From the IMG/VR virus record IMGVR_UViG_3300044797_000098, positions 1-64,000 of that record: 64,000 nt of DNA, one strand, 5' to 3'. Shown piece after piece: positions 40,375-48,480 of the stretch (positions are counted from its first letter, which is position 1; the number at the start of each line of letters is the position of its first letter). The notes below the pieces were generated by a model, which was not told the DNA's origin, ran no database searches, and was given only the letters and a program-made list of their open reading frames with translations. This stretch comes from a virus. Both the position numbers and the translations under genes were made by a program.

Positions 40375-40635
40375 TTATCCTACCTCTGCGTGGACTTCCT
40401 CACATTCACTCTTCGGCTCTCGCTTTGGCTTTGGCGACCATTCCTCATAGACAACACGTTTCGTCATAAGAGACATTGGATCACCGCAACAAGTGAATAC
40501 ATGCTCTTTCGGATATAGGAAGTAGTCTCCGCTATTCGCACTAAACGTACAACCACATTCACCCGTGCACATAAGGAATGGCTCAGGATAAATCCTATTA
40601 CTTGTAAGGTCAGGTAAGTCTTTGACTTTCACCAT
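40375..40635 (-). CDS. Zinc-finger protein (86 aa), paralogue of 41999-42451
   Basis: CTGECGCTFSANSGDYF and TCCGDPM form a zinc site; RVVYEEW follows. The protein at 41999-42451 is closely similar over this part, so a segment here has been duplicated. Confidence 0.7.
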   Translation of the reverse strand: MVKVKDLPDLTSNRIYPEPFLMCTGECGCTFSANSGDYFLYPKEHVFTCCGDPMSLMTKRVVYEEWSPKPKREPKSECEEVHAEVG

Positions 40636-40636
40636 A

Positions 40637-40801
40637 TTAGTATCCTTTCACATACTCGACCATATCTTGATCGGTTTTAGCGTTGTATGTACTGCCATTC
40701 GGAAGCATCACACACCATCCAATGGCTTGTGAGTTTTTGCGTACAGTCAAGTCTTTCGTGCGCGCTTGAATGATTGCAACCTTAATCCTTTTAGGATCCA
40801 T
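40637..40801 (-). CDS. Small hypothetical protein (54 aa)
   Basis: Starts MDPKRIKVAII; compact alpha/beta sequence. Confidence 0.5.
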   Translation of the reverse strand: MDPKRIKVAIIQARTKDLTVRKNSQAIGWCVMLPNGSTYNAKTDQDMVEYVKGY

Positions 40802-40805
40802 TGTC

Positions 40806-41036
40806 TTACTCCTCAATCGAGAAGGTGTAGATACTTACTTCCTCGCCATCATCCTTAAGGACGTCTACAACATCCCACGACCGGCTTCCTACTTCTTCTA
40901 GTAGAATGCCGGAGAATGCCGGATATGTAAGTCCTTTCCCGGGCTTGCTTGTGCGCGCTCTCACACTGACACGATAGAATCTTTCAAGGAACACGTAATC
41001 ATGATCATACTCATCATATTCATTGTGCTCAACCAT
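40806..41036 (-). CDS. Small protein (76 aa) with GLTYPAFSG motif
   Basis: GLTYPAFSGILLEEVG...WDV matches the second half of the 41999-42451 protein, where it is fused to the zinc-finger part. Confidence 0.6.
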   Translation of the reverse strand: MVEHNEYDEYDHDYVFLERFYRVSVRARTSKPGKGLTYPAFSGILLEEVGSRSWDVVDVLKDDGEEVSIYTFSIEE

Positions 41037-41037
41037 C

Positions 41038-41157
41038 TTACATACTCCTCTCGTGAACCTGCTGTACCATCATTGCATGCGCGTACATGTTAGCAAGCAA
41101 TGGCTCCAAGTACATACCAAGCGCAACACCACACACAAAAACGAGAAACGTCTTCAT
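41038..41157 (-). CDS. Tiny membrane protein (39 aa), paralogue of 42686-42811
   Basis: MKTFLVFVCGVALGMYLEP, a single hydrophobic helix. Nearly the same protein is encoded at 42686-42811. Confidence 0.6.
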   Translation of the reverse strand: MKTFLVFVCGVALGMYLEPLLANMYAHAMMVQQVHERSM

Positions 41158-41181
41158 TATATCCTCCTTGCTTTTCCAACA

Positions 41182-41207
41182 TTGCACACGTATCCCTACA
41201 TGTGCAA
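41182..41207 (-). promoter_or_regulatory. Recurrent leader hairpin
   Basis: TTGCACA...TGTGCAA upstream of 41038-41157. Confidence 0.5.
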
Positions 41208-41234
41208 TAGCAGAATATCAAGGCTCTTACAGTT

Positions 41235-41813
41235 TTAGAAAGCGATCATACACATTGGAGAACCCACGCTATTAGGGGTGTATGACTGATATGGGAACAC
41301 AAGTCCGTTCTTAGCGAAGTACTCATCACCAATACCGACACTGGTGGTAATGTAGTCAATGTTATCCTTTCCTTTCATACCACCTTTCCTGTTAGGACGG
41401 AAGAAGGTGAAGAAGATGGCTCCCTTGTACTTGTTAGCCTCACATGTGCTGAATACGTCTGCTAGAATCTCCGTACCTTTCTCCACACCAGCGCACAAGT
41501 CTACATTGATGCTTGCAATGTTCGCTTTGCCATACGTTTGGAACGCCCATCGTACCGTCTCTTCGATGGTATTCTTAGGTGAGAGAGTAGCACCGAGTCT
41601 ACTTGCCATAGCCCGCGCAACATAGTCCACGTCGCAAGCAATGATGTTAGAAGGTTTGATGCCGTGGTCAATTAGGTGCCTAATATCTCCGCACTTACGA
41701 CTTGCAATGACAATGTGTTTGCCAGTGAGAAACTGGCGCCGTTGTACTCGGCTGTATGCAAGTGCACGTGCAGCAGTCTTTTGAGGCGACATATCGGTTT
41801 TATATAATGCCAT
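41235..41813 (-). CDS. SAM-methyltransferase-like Rossmann protein (192 aa)
   Basis: AGGAGG lies 7 nt before the ATG at 41813; the longer frame would run through a hairpin repeat. HIVIASRKCGDIRHLIDHGI...IIACDVD has the motif I/acidic-strand layout of class I methyltransferases. Substrate unknown. Confidence 0.6.
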   Translation of the reverse strand: MALYKTDMSPQKTAARALAYSRVQRRQFLTGKHIVIASRKCGDIRHLIDHGIKPSNIIACDVDYVARAMASRLGATLSPKNTIEETVRWAFQTYGKANIASINVDLCAGVEKGTEILADVFSTCEANKYKGAIFFTFFRPNRKGGMKGKDNIDYITTSVGIGDEYFAKNGLVFPYQSYTPNSVGSPMCMIAF

Positions 41814-41830
41814 GTGCAATTCCTCCTGAG

Positions 41831-41884
41831 GTTTCAATCCCCACGACAATACCTCATGTGAGATATTGTCATAGACACGGAAAC
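41831..41884 (-). repeat. 54-nt intercistronic hairpin repeat, copy 1
   Basis: On the minus strand GTTTC...GAAAC flanks a long stem, GACAATATCTCA/TGAGGTATTGTC. It lies upstream of the methyltransferase-like gene. The second copy (44414-44467) differs at only a few positions. Confidence 0.75.
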
Positions 41885-41894
41885 AACGCAATGA

Positions 41895-42089
41895 TCAAGG
41901 CTTCCTAAGATATGCTCGTGCTTCCTTCAATGTATCAAAAGACTTCCACACATGCTTACCTTGTACGTCCAACCCCACCACATGGTACACACCATGCCTC
42001 ATTGAAAGAGTCTTGCCCCTATTCCTCTGTATATACCCACATGAGAACGCATACCGCGTGAGACTTGTATCAGCATTAAAGTACATACA
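41895..42089 (-). CDS. Hypothetical protein (64 aa)
   Basis: Starts MYFNADTSLTRY inside the end of the previous frame. C-terminus KSFDTLKEARAYL looks like a small beta-alpha domain. Confidence 0.55.
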   Translation of the reverse strand, partial: CMYFNADTSLTRYAFSCGYIQRNRGKTLSMRHGVYHVVGLDVQGKHVWKSFDTLKEARAYLRKP

Positions 42090-42451
42090 CTTACGTCCCA
42101 CCCCTCCGACGTTCCGGCATCTTCCAGCAGAACACCGGAGAATGACGGATATGTAAGACCTTCTCCAACACGAGGAGGAGTAGTTCCGAACTGTCTAACT
42201 TGCACACGATCGCCCTTGTGTAGTTCTTTGGGTTCCGGTGTAGTCTTCTTCGGTTCCCATTCCTCATACACAACACGTTTCGTCATAAGCACCATCGGTT
42301 CACTACAACACATGAATACATACTCATGTGGGTAATTGAAGTAATCTCCACTATTGGCAGAATACTCTGCACCACATTCACCGCATGATAGAAACGGTTG
42401 TGGGAAGATGTTCGTGCCAGTAAGGTCAGGTAGATTCTTTACTCGCACCAT
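41999..42451 (-). CDS. Zinc-finger plus GLTYPSFSG fusion protein (150 aa)
   Basis: N-terminal half is the paralogue of 40375-40635 (CGECG...CCSEPM, RVVYEEW); C-terminal half matches 40806-41036. After SEGWDV the sequence diverges and overlaps the next gene by 91 nt, so the end may have been changed by a frameshift. Confidence 0.6.
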   Translation of the reverse strand: MVRVKNLPDLTGTNIFPQPFLSCGECGAEYSANSGDYFNYPHEYVFMCCSEPMVLMTKRVVYEEWEPKKTTPEPKELHKGDRVQVRQFGTTPPRVGEGLTYPSFSGVLLEDAGTSEGWDVSVCTLMLIQVSRGMRSHVGIYRGIGARLFQ

Positions 42452-42452
42452 C

Positions 42453-42683
42453 TTACAGGCTCCTTGTCAGGTTCAATAATGCGAATGCTGCGCGCATTAT
42501 CTGACAGTTCGGGATAGTTTCACTTATTGGGAACACCTCATCCCCAACGTAGATCCTTGCGTCTTTTTGATTCTTACTCCAAGCGCTACCATCCCAATAC
42601 TGCCATGGCATACCTTGTGTCAGGATGACATACTCGGTAGTATTCGCTGGGCGTTTGCCTCTTGCAGTCTTACGGTTCGTCAT
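42453..42683 (-). CDS. Hypothetical protein (76 aa)
   Basis: AGGAG precedes the ATG at 42683. Basic N-terminus (TNRKTARGKRP), then WQYWDGSAW. Confidence 0.6.
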   Translation of the reverse strand: MTNRKTARGKRPANTTEYVILTQGMPWQYWDGSAWSKNQKDARIYVGDEVFPISETIPNCQIMRAAFALLNLTRSL

Positions 42684-42685
42684 CT

Positions 42686-42811
42686 TTATAGGCTCCTTTC
42701 GGTAATCTGCCCGACTTGTCCCATCATTGCATGCGCGTAGGCGTTCGCAAGTAGGGGTTCGAGATACATTCCAATAGCAATGCCACATACGAATACAATG
42801 AAGGTTTTCAC
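42686..42811 (-). CDS. Tiny membrane protein (41 aa)
   Basis: GTG start overlapping the upstream stop. VKTFIVFVCGIAIGMYLEP is near-identical to 41038-41157. Confidence 0.6.
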   Translation of the reverse strand: MKTFIVFVCGIAIGMYLEPLLANAYAHAMMGQVGQITERSL

Positions 42812-42909
42812 TTGATGATCCCCTTTGCCACGGAAAATGGTGCGTTGTAAGTGATTGTGCTGCACTTGTCGCAGTCGTGCGCATACTTGGGCTTACCAAC
42901 GCTTTTCAT
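42808..42909 (-). CDS. Tiny zinc-knuckle protein (33 aa)
   Basis: GGAGAGGGTAAG precedes the ATG. HDCDKC motif; its stop overlaps the next start. Confidence 0.5.
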   Translation of the reverse strand: MKSVGKPKYAHDCDKCSTITYNAPFSVAKGIIK

Positions 42910-42930
42910 CTTACCCTCTCCAACGTCATA

Positions 42931-43055
42931 TTACATTCCCCTTCTTTGGAGTGCCTCTCCCATCATTATGATTGCATGTAGGAGAATTGCGGTTTCTTGG
43001 ATACGTTGTCGGAGGTTATCAATCTCCGGATTAGTTGGAAGTGTCTGCGTTGCAT
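42931..43055 (-). CDS. Small helical protein (41 aa) with frame break at start
   Basis: GGGAG and the ATG at 43055 are well placed, but the ATG's frame ends quickly. With one extra base after the ATG, the frame reads ATQTLPTNPEIDNLRQ...RRGM to 42931. Confidence 0.45.
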
Positions 43056-43066
43056 TGTAGTTCTCC

Positions 43067-43414
43067 CTATTGAAACAACCTACCACCGATTCGACGTGGT
43101 GGGATGTGTGATGTTTGACGCACAATGAGATTGCTGCTGTCAATGTATGCGTCTTTTCCACCAGTACGCCTGTATGCGCCAACGGCAACGGGAGCGCCTC
43201 TTGAACGCTTATTGTTTCCGGCGGGGTTCAATCCTAATGCCGTTTGCTGAGCCGTAATTGGCTTGTGGCTCGTTTTTGACGCATCAAGGAAGTTTAGCGC
43301 CAAGTCAATGAAAGTCGTTTTATAGAGGCAATTAGACGCATCCGTTGGCGCGGTCTCGGAAAGAACAACATCACCCGTAGTCGTATCTTTGATTATGTAG
43401 AACCACATTGTCGT
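43067..43414 (-). CDS. Hypothetical protein (115 aa)
   Basis: AAAGG precedes the ATG at 43414. Opens MWFYIIKDTTTGDVVLSE; basic Arg/Gly-rich tail. No family recognised. Confidence 0.6.
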   Translation of the reverse strand, partial: TTMWFYIIKDTTTGDVVLSETAPTDASNCLYKTTFIDLALNFLDASKTSHKPITAQQTALGLNPAGNNKRSRGAPVAVGAYRRTGGKDAYIDSSNLIVRQTSHIPPRRIGGRLFQ

Positions 43415-43519
43415 ACCTTTGTGATATTGGGGAGATAGTTCCCCACCCCCGTATCCAAACACCTACATGCTTAGACACGGGAGTAGAACCTTATCTCTTT
43501 ACTTACAGAGACTTACTTT

Positions 43520-43825
43520 TCACGCATCGGAATCGAGGTCGAGCACTTCCACGGCCTTCTTGGCGGTCTTCTCCGACTTCGGAGCATACCCACGCAGGAA
43601 GTTGCTGTTTCCCGACTTGCCCCCACCAACTACGGGCGTTAAGGTTTTTCCTTCCGCCTTGAAGTTAGTGGTACCCTCGGGCAGACTTGACGACATCGTG
43701 GCGACAAGCTCGCCCATCTCCGTACCAATGGCGTCGATCTCCGACTCCAATTCAGCTCGGCGATCGGCAAGCGACTTGTAAGCATTGAACGCGGTCTTAA
43801 GGGCAATGACGTTGACAGTAGACAT
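43520..43825 (-). CDS. Coiled-coil protein (101 aa)
   Basis: ATG at 43825. Coiled coil (residues 15-50), GKTLTPVVGGGKSG, then LRGYAPKS and an acidic end (VLDLDSDA). Layout resembles 10520-10795. Confidence 0.6.
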   Translation of the reverse strand: MSTVNVIALKTAFNAYKSLADRRAELESEIDAIGTEMGELVATMSSSLPEGTTNFKAEGKTLTPVVGGGKSGNSNFLRGYAPKSEKTAKKAVEVLDLDSDA

Positions 43826-43899
43826 GTGTGTATCCAACTTTCTTGTATGACGTTTCAAGACAACTGGTCTCATCAGGACGTGAATTATTACACGTCTAC

Positions 43900-43920
43900 G
43901 CATATGCTTTTGACATATGC
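43900..43920 (-). promoter_or_regulatory. Leader hairpin
   Basis: GCATATG-loop-CATATGC in the gap upstream of 43520-43825. Confidence 0.5.
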
Positions 43921-43972
43921 GTTTCGACCTTGAAAGTGTTATAGCAAGCGTTTAGATTCGTGCAAGCAGTTT

Positions 43973-44374
43973 TTAGATGGCTCGCGAACGATACCGTCCG
44001 CACGCAACGTTATCCCACAACTTCTCCACCTTCACACCATAAGCGCCATTGCCGGTATTGTGTCTAGAAAGCAATGACACAATGTAGTTAGGCGAGTATC
44101 TTCCAGCGAAGTGTTTGATTAGATCTTGCGGAGTGGTATAACTGATACCCTGGCTTTCACGTGCACACATGAAAGCGTGCATCTCCTTCTCAACTGCCTT
44201 AGGAGGACTCATGTCAGAGACGTTCACATTCGGAAACGTTTCCTCCTGTTCTACCACATTAGCCACCGACACCTTACTCGTGCCAATACTCTGGATGAAG
44301 GTACGAGCAAGATCCTTATGCCCACCACTGAGGAGAAGAGTAAGAATCTGTAGGTTTGCGTCGTTGAGATTCAT
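43973..44374 (-). CDS. Hypothetical protein (133 aa)
   Basis: AAGGA precedes the start. Helical N-terminus, then ISYTTPQDLIKHFAGRYSPNYIVSLLSRH, reminiscent of a helix-turn-helix-type domain; unassigned. Confidence 0.6.
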   Translation of the reverse strand: MNLNDANLQILTLLLSGGHKDLARTFIQSIGTSKVSVANVVEQEETFPNVNVSDMSPPKAVEKEMHAFMCARESQGISYTTPQDLIKHFAGRYSPNYIVSLLSRHNTGNGAYGVKVEKLWDNVACGRYRSRAI

Positions 44375-44413
44375 TGGTATGTGTGTCCTTGTATGTTGTT
44401 CGTTGTATATTGG

Positions 44414-44467
44414 GTTTCAATACCCACGACAATACCTCACATGAGATATTGTCATAGAGACGGAAAC
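44414..44467 (-). repeat. 54-nt intercistronic hairpin repeat, copy 2
   Basis: Same structure as 41831-41884; located between 44475-44714 and 43973-44374. Confidence 0.75.
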
Positions 44468-44474
44468 CTTTCCC

Positions 44475-44714
44475 TTACAGCGTATGCGTATACCTTCCAA
44501 CATCCTTCACATACTCACTAATCGTATACGCACGCACATTGCTTTCGCCTAACTCCTTTGTCCAGAAACTGATTACCTTATCCAAGGTATGACCACTGTT
44601 GTCATGAACGGTGCTATTCAGCACCGAATGTGCTCCGTTCTCCTCAACATCACACACAAGCGTATGATGGCATCCGTTGAACCGATCCCAATATATCGTC
44701 GCTACTGTTCGCAT
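44475..44714 (-). CDS. Hypothetical protein (79 aa)
   Basis: GAGG precedes the ATG. DNSGHTLDKVISFW and a basic tail. Overlaps the upstream gene's end. Confidence 0.6.
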   Translation of the reverse strand: MRTVATIYWDRFNGCHHTLVCDVEENGAHSVLNSTVHDNSGHTLDKVISFWTKELGESNVRAYTISEYVKDVGRYTHTL

Positions 44715-45019
44715 ATGATATCCTCTTCTCCCACAATGTCGTATGACTCGATTATGTCGTTATCAGATAGAGCAAACGCAACGGCGTCTCTCCAATCTGC
44801 AACTACGGAATCCTCCTTCACTTTCGCATCTTGTAAGTTTAGGAGCCTAAGATGCAACAACATCATATCAGATGCTACATCCTGCGCTTTCTCCCACGCT
44901 TCCAACGTTCGCTTACAAGGGTTCTCCTTGTAGGTTTGCATGTATGCTTGCACGCGAAGCCTGCTTACTTCCAAGGCTTCAAGCGTCGTTTGACCCGTGT
45001 GTAGTGTGATAGCATTCAT
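44702..45019 (-). CDS. Helical hypothetical protein (105 aa)
   Basis: ATG at 45019 overlaps the tiny membrane gene (ATGA), with GGTGAG upstream. Long amphipathic helices, acidic end. Confidence 0.6.
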   Translation of the reverse strand: MNAITLHTGQTTLEALEVSRLRVQAYMQTYKENPCKRTLEAWEKAQDVASDMMLLHLRLLNLQDAKVKEDSVVADWRDAVAFALSDNDIIESYDIVGEEDIICEQ

Positions 45020-45102
45020 TGGCTCACCAGCCAATAGCAGAGAAACAACCAGCCACCCCATGCACACACATGAGGCGCGTAGTATGCAATCTTGGAATAC
45101 AT
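45016..45102 (-). CDS. Tiny membrane protein (28 aa)
   Basis: AAAGGA precedes the ATG. An aromatic hydrophobic helix (WGGWLFLCYWLV) coupled to the next gene. Confidence 0.45.
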   Translation of the reverse strand: MYSKIAYYAPHVCAWGGWLFLCYWLVSQ

Positions 45103-45140
45103 TGTGATCCTTTCGGGCAATGACTGAATTACCCAACAAT

Positions 45141-45166
45141 ATCCTACACATACGTATGCATAGGAT
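45141..45166 (-). promoter_or_regulatory. Recurrent leader hairpin
   Basis: ATCCTA...TAGGAT upstream of 45016-45102. Confidence 0.5.
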
Positions 45167-45190
45167 ATTAGTAGATACGTCAGTTCTTAC

Positions 45191-45508
45191 TTACACCGTC
45201 TCCCAGCGCACATCCTTGACCCTCTGTTGTAGGCTGGTATCGTACATGTACGCCTCTTCGTCTTGGCTCCAATCGGTCAATTGTAGGAGACGTGGAAGAG
45301 CTTTGCGCGCTTGTGCGAGCTTGGGATACTGCTTATCAATACTCCTACCCGACATGACGTGTGTGATGGCATACCCCGGCTTATTGAACGCGCGGGTTAT
45401 GATGAGATGTCGCATCTTGGAGTACCGTGTGGTCTTTTCCCACACGAATTCCCCGCTGTCGGACTTCTCGTTAGTGATCACGGTAAAGGTGAGAGGGCGT
45501 CGTTTCAT
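45191..45508 (-). CDS. Hypothetical basic protein (105 aa)
   Basis: GGAG before the ATG at 45508. Beta-rich, basic (RRPLTFTVI...RHLIITRAF). No family recognised. Confidence 0.6.
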   Translation of the reverse strand: MKRRPLTFTVITNEKSDSGEFVWEKTTRYSKMRHLIITRAFNKPGYAITHVMSGRSIDKQYPKLAQARKALPRLLQLTDWSQDEEAYMYDTSLQQRVKDVRWETV

Positions 45509-45662
45509 GTAGGTTTCTCCGTGTTGTGCATTCGTTGTGCATGGTCTCATCAAGCGAGACTTACAGTCTCGCCCAATGCCTACCTTTCGGTAGTCATCAG
45601 TTAGGGCATAACCCTAATACATACAGGGACTTACCTGTATGTTTCGACCTTGTCTTGTAGTA
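45509..45662 (-). other. Intergenic cluster of four hairpins
   Basis: GCGAGACT/AGTCTCGC, CTACC/GGTAG, TTAGGG/CCCTAA and CATACAGG/CCTGTATG follow each other within 100 nt. No gene. Confidence 0.5.
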
Positions 45663-46211
45663 TTAGAGCGTGACGGGGATGGTAATGTGCGACACCGCCT
45701 TCCGTGCGATTGACCGACCGTCAATCTTGAACCCTAGATCCTGTAGTTTTTTCACCTGCACGGCAGTATTGCTCGTTTCGAGAATACCTTGTAGGTCATT
45801 CACCGACACCTTGATACTCGAATCGAAGGCACCCATACGCGCCTTCAAGCTCGCAGAAAGACCGTCATACTCCGCCTTTTCCTTACGAAGTGCAATGATG
45901 TGGGTTTCGAGCACAACGTTGAGTGCTTGTCGCACCTTCTGCTCGGCTTCATTCTTCGCGCGTTGCTGTACCGTTGCAAGTGCGTTGATTGCCCGCACAC
46001 ACACCGTCCCGATGTCGTCGAATGTAAGCTTGTCGAACGATGGGTTAAGATTGCCACCTTTCCCCGCATCCCAGCACAAGGCATGCAATGCGCGGAAGTG
46101 TGCGGTAATCTCCGCGATCTGCTCACCGTTGAACTGTTTCGGCGCTTTCTTTTCTTCCTTTTCGGCAGAGGGAACGACAGTGGCAACCGTGGTGGTATTG
46201 TTCGTGGTCAT
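45663..46211 (-). CDS. Hypothetical protein (182 aa)
   Basis: ATG at 46211 (AGGAG upstream). Thr-rich N-terminus, lysine/glutamate-rich helices, possible coiled coil (about 85-125). No family recognised. Confidence 0.6.
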   Translation of the reverse strand: MTTNNTTTVATVVPSAEKEEKKAPKQFNGEQIAEITAHFRALHALCWDAGKGGNLNPSFDKLTFDDIGTVCVRAINALATVQQRAKNEAEQKVRQALNVVLETHIIALRKEKAEYDGLSASLKARMGAFDSSIKVSVNDLQGILETSNTAVQVKKLQDLGFKIDGRSIARKAVSHITIPVTL

Positions 46212-46311
46212 GTGAGTGTATCTCCTATGTTGTGTTGTTTGACTTTCGAGCTTATTGCCCGACAATGTATGCAAGACTATGATCTTACACACATTAGCAG
46301 ACACTCAAGCC

Positions 46312-46500
46312 TTACAGGATGAAGTTCTTTTCAGTGTATTCTTTCGTCTTAGCTCGTTTCCCGCTAAGTCTCTTGGTAGCCTTGCTGCTCATTCCTACCC
46401 TATGCGTCATATGGTAGCGGATATCCCGTATCTGCTTACTTGTGAGCGTTTTGCACTTATCGCATAGACAATTGCTTGATTGTAGGATTAGACACTTCAT
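46312..46500 (-). CDS. Small basic Cys protein (62 aa)
   Basis: CLCDKC near the N-terminus and a basic tail. The start overlaps the region of the upstream stop. Confidence 0.55.
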   Translation of the reverse strand: MKCLILQSSNCLCDKCKTLTSKQIRDIRYHMTHRVGMSSKATKRLSGKRAKTKEYTEKNFIL

Positions 46501-46629
46501 TCATCCACCCTTGTGCAGCCATCGGCTACTTGTAAACGTATGCCGTAGTTTCTTGCTCGGGCGCACACCACCTTTCCAGTGTGCTACATGTGCTCTCTTG
46601 AAGGTTAGCCGTTTCTTCTTTATCACCAT
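46501..46629 (-). CDS. Very basic small protein (42 aa)
   Basis: GAGGAG lies 7 nt before the ATG. MVIKKKRLTFKRAH...RPSKKLRHTF is rich in Lys/Arg/His, like a small ribosomal or RNA-binding protein. First gene downstream of the structured region. Confidence 0.5.
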   Translation of the reverse strand: MVIKKKRLTFKRAHVAHWKGGVRPSKKLRHTFTSSRWLHKGG

Positions 46630-46639
46630 TCCCGATCTC

Positions 46640-47340
46640 CTCAGTGTGCGCCTAACGCACATACCGCCCTAACAGTGTTAGGAGCGGTTTCGATCTTGCC
46701 GACATTGTTAGCGTCTAGCCGGTATAGGCTACTTGTGATAGCCGTATGGTATAGTATTAGATTGTGGTATTATCTGCTTTCTTTGCACTCGCGCCTAGCG
46801 TTTCTTACTTCCCTATCTCGTCGCGCTTTGGCTTACAATATCACTTTCCGCTATCAGAGCCGATAATGTAGTCTAGTTGCTTCCCTTGGGAATACAACGA
46901 CAACATTGTGGCATAAGCGGGGACCATGTAAGACAATCGCCGAACCGTAGAATTAACCTTCTAGGTGCGATATGTCGTATCGTTAGAATAGAGACTGTCT
47001 ACTAGGTACACTTCCGATATTAGCGACTTTGCCTTACCTATCTTACCTACAGCGACTAGACCTTACAAGGTCATACCCCAAGGGGTATTGGTCGGCACTG
47101 TAGCGGGATAAGGCTTTCAGACTGCTTGCCAGTCTTCGCCCTGCTAAAACGGGTATTCCGTCGTATGCTCTACCTTAGGCGACATGTGGCAGACCCACAC
47201 CGTTCTAAGGTTTCTAACGCTAGTGTAGGAGCTACCTACTTGTTCCGTTTCCCCACTAGCTACTGCGGGGTGCTATCTAGAGAGAACGGCGGGCGGTTGA
47301 ATTACTTTAGGCCTCGCGGGGCTTTTTTCTTCGCCCCTAC
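46640..47340. ncRNA. Candidate large structured RNA
   Basis: About 700 nt without a credible gene and full of perfect stems: ACCGC.CCTAAC/GTTAGG.GCGGT (46662-46687), GTTG.TTCCC/GGGAA.CAAC, CGATA/TATCG, CTACAG/CTGTAG enclosing CGAC/GTCG and two hairpins (GACCT/AGGTC, ATACCCC/GGGGTAT), AGACTG/CAGTCT, ACCTTAG/CTAAGGT and GCTAGTG/CACTAGC. Near 47308-47331 a GC-rich stem is followed by TTTTTT on the plus strand, a possible terminator. Strand not settled. Confidence 0.55.
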
Positions 47341-48480
47341 CGTTCCGCTCTCGACAGATAGACTATATTGCAGACGTTGTGCCATGGCATATGGATCGGA
47401 TAAGTATATGATATTATTGATGTAGGGAAAAGACTTAGTATGATCTTGCTGTCTCGGTTTTAAGAAAAACCAATGAGATCATAACGTTGGACGATCATAG
47501 GGTATGCAAAGATTGCGGTGTGATAATGTGGGATAGTGTTGCTTCGGTCTAGGAAGCGTTCGGAGCGCTCGGGATATCTCGGCAAGGGTAGCAGGGGGAA
47601 AACGCTTCCTAGCTGGCACCTAGCGCCAGCAAACGGCAATGCTCGAAGGCAGGGTGCGGGCGCTCGACGTTGGCTGGAATGTAGTTGCTGGTAGGGAGCT
47701 CCGTCAGGATGTAGTACAATGTAGGGAAAGGTGGGTGGTTCCGTTCTTGCAATGATGCACAAGTTATGCCAAGTCGACGGCTCGTTTCTTGCAATAGGTT
47801 CAGGTGGGATAACGGAATACATACGATACAGACTTCCCTACATACTGAACGGTTGGCACTGGCTGAACCGTTGAACGTATAGTGTAGGGTGAGCAGTGTC
47901 GTATGTAGGAGATCAGTGGATGATGTAGTATGATTGTTGCGAGGTCAAGTATAGGTCAAGTGCTTATCACGTATTGGTCAACAACAACTCACTGATAACG
48001 CAATGTAGGATAACAGGAGAGATGTAGCCGTCTCAACACCATTGGATTACCTGAACAAGATGTAGGAGAATAGGGAGAAAGGTAGGTAGAGGTAGGGAGG
48101 AATTACAGCGATACGGTTGGCACGGTTCTTGGGGGTTGGCGGGAAAGGTAGCCAGAGGTGGGATGAATGCTGACAGGGGAAAGGTGGGATGATGTGAGAT
48201 GTTCAGGTGGTGTGATGTAGGGGAGACGGGGAGATGTGGCAGCTTGGTGCCTAGTGTAGGGGGAACGCAGGGCGTATAGCCGGAGTAGCGGGTTGGAAGA
48301 CAATGTATGATATGTAGTGAAAAGAAAGGAAATGTAGTGGAATGTAGAATGATGTAATAGTTGTAAAGAAGTGGAATGAAATGGAGGGAAAGGTGGGAGA
48401 CGGTGGGAGGAATGGAGGGGATGTGGTGAGGTATCGCGTAAGGTGTGGCGGTGTGGGGTAATGTGGGCCTCGTTAAATAA
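47341..48480. other. Gene-free TGTAG(G)-rich region
   Basis: No believable gene: the minus-strand ORFs are Pro/His/Ser-rich translations of a G-rich plus strand. The plus strand has more than 15 TGTAG words, many as GATGTAGG or AATGTAGG. Possible origin, packaging or recombination site. Confidence 0.4.

Noticed and set aside
41814-41891. Longer start of the methyltransferase-like gene at 41891
   Set aside because: It would translate the 54-nt hairpin repeat, which also occurs outside genes at 44414; AGGAGG sits right before the ATG at 41813.
45670-46215. Long plus-strand ORFs opposite 45663-46211
   Set aside because: Shadow frames of a minus-strand gene that has a good ribosome site and fits the operon direction.
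46640-47340. rRNA or tRNA cluster in the structured region
   Set aside because: No conserved 16S/23S words and no tRNA T-arm or acceptor pattern seen, despite many stems.
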